Source of the DNA: Aliiroseovarius zhejiangensis
Lineage (GTDB): Bacteria; Pseudomonadota; Alphaproteobacteria; Rhodobacterales; Rhodobacteraceae
Direction: 5' to 3'
Assembly: GCF_014656375.1 (NCBI RefSeq)
Contig: NZ_BNCH01000007.1
Location: 62,001 to 126,000, forward strand
DNA length: 64,000 bases
Part shown: one piece after another, positions 62,497-64,000 of the stretch
How positions within the stretch are numbered: the first letter of the stretch is position 1
Layout of the letters: every line of letters starts with the position of its first letter
The notes under the pieces: model-generated
What the model was told of the DNA's origin: nothing
Databases searched by the model: none
What the model saw: the letters and a program-made list of their open reading frames with translations, nothing else
Position numbers and translations under genes: made by a program

Positions 62497-63321
62497 ATGC
62501 CCAACACCTCGCCCATCCTGTCCTTGCCCCTGATCCAACCGGCACAGGCGCAGAAACATGTCACCCATAACGAGGCGCTGCGCCTTCTGGACATTTTGGT
62601 TCAGTTGTCGGTCGAAACGGCTGATACGATCAGCCCGCCACCGGGTGCGACCGAAGGTAACCGGCACATCGTGCCGGGTGGGGCTACGGGCGATTGGGCC
62701 GGGCAGGAGCAGACCATCACCTGGCTGCAGGATGGCGTCTGGCAATTCATTGCCCCGCAGGCTGGATGGCGTGCCGATGTCACGGCGACCGCGCAACACC
62801 TGCGATATGACGGCAGTCAGTGGGTCGATACAGCCCCGTCTATGAACAACCTCGACCTGCTGGGCGTGAACACCACGGCAGATGCGACCAACAAGCTGGC
62901 GGTTGCGTCTGATGCCACGCTGCTGTCGCATGATGGCACATCGCATCAGGTGAAAATCAACAAGGCATCGGCCAGTGACACGGCGTCGATGCTGTTTCAG
63001 TCCAACTGGTCGGGCCGGGCTGAGTTTGGGCTGACGGGCGATGACGACTTTCACGTCAAGACCAGCCCGGATGGCAGCACATGGGCCGAGGCGATCGTCG
63101 CCACCGGCACGGGCGATGTTGGAATTGGCAAGTCCCCGGCGGCGAAACTGGATGTGGACGGCGTGATGCGCCTGACCCCGACGGCAACGGCCAGCCTTCC
63201 CGCTGCAGCCTCGGTCGGGGCGGGCGGGGTCGCCTTTGTCTCGGACGCCGCGGGTGGCGCCCAACTGGCCTATAGCGATGGGTCGTCCTGGCTAAAGGTC
63301 AGCGATGGTTCCGCTATCTGA
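62497..63321 (+). CDS. DUF2793 protein, phage/GTA spike-like
   Basis: A 274-residue protein. The N-terminal 110 residues (SLPLIQPAQAQKHVTHNEALRLLDILVQL ... ITWLQDGVWQFIAPQAGW) are the DUF2793 domain. The rest resembles tail-fibre shaft and tip modules: VKTSPDGSTWAEAIVATGTGDVGIGKSPAAKLDVDG and the C-terminal YSDGSSWLKVSDGSAI. Similar proteins occur as head-spike components of the Rhodobacter gene transfer agent (recalled, not checked). No other phage gene is nearby. The ATG at 62497 follows GGAG. Confidence 0.78.
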   Translation: MPNTSPILSLPLIQPAQAQKHVTHNEALRLLDILVQLSVETADTISPPPGATEGNRHIVPGGATGDWAGQEQTITWLQDGVWQFIAPQAGWRADVTATAQHLRYDGSQWVDTAPSMNNLDLLGVNTTADATNKLAVASDATLLSHDGTSHQVKINKASASDTASMLFQSNWSGRAEFGLTGDDDFHVKTSPDGSTWAEAIVATGTGDVGIGKSPAAKLDVDGVMRLTPTATASLPAAASVGAGGVAFVSDAAGGAQLAYSDGSSWLKVSDGSAI

Positions 63322-63351
63322 CCCCCAGTTTCAATTGTCAAAAACTCAACG

Positions 63352-63379
63352 CCCGCGGCTTCACGCTGCGGGTTTTTTT
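63352..63379 (+). terminator. intrinsic terminator after the DUF2793 gene
   Basis: CCCGC (63352-63356) pairs with GCGGG (63368-63372), and a seven-T run follows. The end touches the rmlC stop codon on the other strand. Confidence 0.8.
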
Positions 63380-63957
63380 CAACTGTGCCGCGCGCCACCA
63401 TCAAGACCAAAAGGCGTGACAAAGGCGGCCATCGACCCTGCGTCTGCATCCTTGGAGCTGAGCGTCACCTGGTCCGGGGGAATGCCCCAGTCGATCCCAA
63501 TGTCGGGGTCATCGAAGCGCACTGACATCTCGGTCTCGGGCGCATAATGGTCCGAGCATTTATAGAACACATCCACCCCGTCGGTCAGCGTGACAAAGCC
63601 GTGCAGGAACCCCTCGGGCACCAGAAGGGCCGATCCGTTGTCATCAGACAGCTCAACCGCGACCCATTCGCCATAGGTGGGTGAACCGTGGCGCACATCG
63701 ACGGCAACATCCAGAATGGCACCACGCAGACAGCGCACCAGCTTGGCTTGCGCGTGGGGCGGCGCCTGGCAATGCAATCCGCGCACCGTTCCCCTGGTGG
63801 CGGAGCGGGACAAGTTGTCTTGCACGAAATTGGACGGAAGTCCGGCCTGCTCCATCGCGCGGGTTGAGAAGGTTTCGCTGAAAAATCCGCGATTGTCGCC
63901 ATGACGCGCGGGCGTGACGATCACACAACCGTCAAGTTTGGTCTTTTCTACTTTCAC
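63379..63957 (-). CDS. rmlC: dTDP-4-dehydrorhamnose 3,5-epimerase
   Basis: A 192-residue cupin-fold epimerase, the third step of dTDP-L-rhamnose synthesis. RGLHCQAPPHAQAKLVRCLRGAILDVAVDVR is the RmlC signature with the catalytic His, and VPEGFLHGFVTL is the other conserved segment. The start is a GTG at 63957 with GGAG upstream. It is separated from rmlB-rmlD-rmlA by about 10 kb, with the capsule export genes and the RTX gene in between. Confidence 0.96.
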   Translation of the reverse strand: MKVEKTKLDGCVIVTPARHGDNRGFFSETFSTRAMEQAGLPSNFVQDNLSRSATRGTVRGLHCQAPPHAQAKLVRCLRGAILDVAVDVRHGSPTYGEWVAVELSDDNGSALLVPEGFLHGFVTLTDGVDVFYKCSDHYAPETEMSVRFDDPDIGIDWGIPPDQVTLSSKDADAGSMAAFVTPFGLDGGARHS

Positions 63958-64000
63958 GGATCAGGCTCCAACATGTTCTAGGGCCGACGAAGGCGATGAA

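Noticed and set aside
63978-64000. C-terminus of another minus-strand gene at the right edge
   Set aside because: One frame ends in TAG at 63978-63980, but only about six codons are visible, too few to support a gene.

Overview
The window is GC-rich, densely coded DNA. Gene content and order point to an alphaproteobacterium of the Rhodobacterales (Roseobacter/Rhodobacter type): the aerobic B12 pathway genes cobN, cobO, cobW, cobC and cobD, a DUF1013/TrcR regulator, COQ9 beside rpsU, a split MnmC pair, a DUF2793 spike-like protein and a perfect TTAA-N7-TTAA CtrA-type box. No rRNA, tRNA, CRISPR array, transposase or integrase was recognised, so it reads as chromosomal core sequence carrying one clearly foreign-looking gene (43.4-45.0 kb) and a strain-variable surface-polysaccharide region at the right end.

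Layout. 0-7.6 kb: 5' end of dapA, a soluble lytic transglycosylase, a DMT exporter, divergent mnmD and FAD-oxidase genes, an FMN reductase, a ThDP enzyme and a YciI-like protein. 7.6-23.8 kb: cobalamin genes (cobO, a multi-spanning membrane protein, cobN, cobW behind a cobalamin riboswitch, then cobD-cobC-DUF1636), interrupted by SMC, a YbjN-like protein and an MltB-type transglycosylase. 24-30.3 kb: a degenerate receiver protein, HAD phosphatase, ornithine-cyclodeaminase-like enzyme, rpsU, COQ9, quinone oxidoreductase, RNase T2 and TrcR. 30.4-40.4 kb: hybrid histidine kinase, yaaA-recQ, YggT, a thioesterase-like protein, an MFS transporter, mepA, a phytase-like esterase and a queuosine-precursor transporter. 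40.4-40.6 kb: a probable structured small RNA with a 13-codon ORF, an anti-Shine-Dalgarno tract and a strong terminator. 40.6-47.9 kb: arfB, an aminotransferase/kinase pair, the AT-rich DUF5677-like gene, pncB-pncA and trhO. 47.9-64 kb: a surface-polysaccharide locus with a Wza-like export protein, GT2, rmlA-rmlD-rmlB, a RgpF-like glycosyltransferase, a sulfotransferase, kpsT-kpsE, kpsM, a giant RTX protein, the DUF2793 protein and rmlC.

How the genes fit together. The cob genes supply cobalt insertion (CobN with CobW as likely metallochaperone), corrinoid adenosylation (CobO) and aminopropanol-arm attachment (CobC, CobD); the riboswitch ahead of cobW would shut that transcript off when B12 is plentiful. 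The right-hand locus makes dTDP-L-rhamnose (RmlA, B, C, D), assembles and possibly sulfates a rhamnose-containing glycan, and exports it through an ABC transporter (KpsM/T) with a KpsE co-polymerase and a Wza-type outer-membrane lipoprotein. The RTX and DUF2793 proteins next to it may be surface proteins that interact with that glycan (inference).

Most promising for follow-up: the structured RNA between yhhQ and arfB, the kinase/phospho-lyase-like pair, the foreign DUF5677-like gene, and the DUF2793 protein beside the capsule genes. All family assignments were made by reading translations and motifs; no database search was run.
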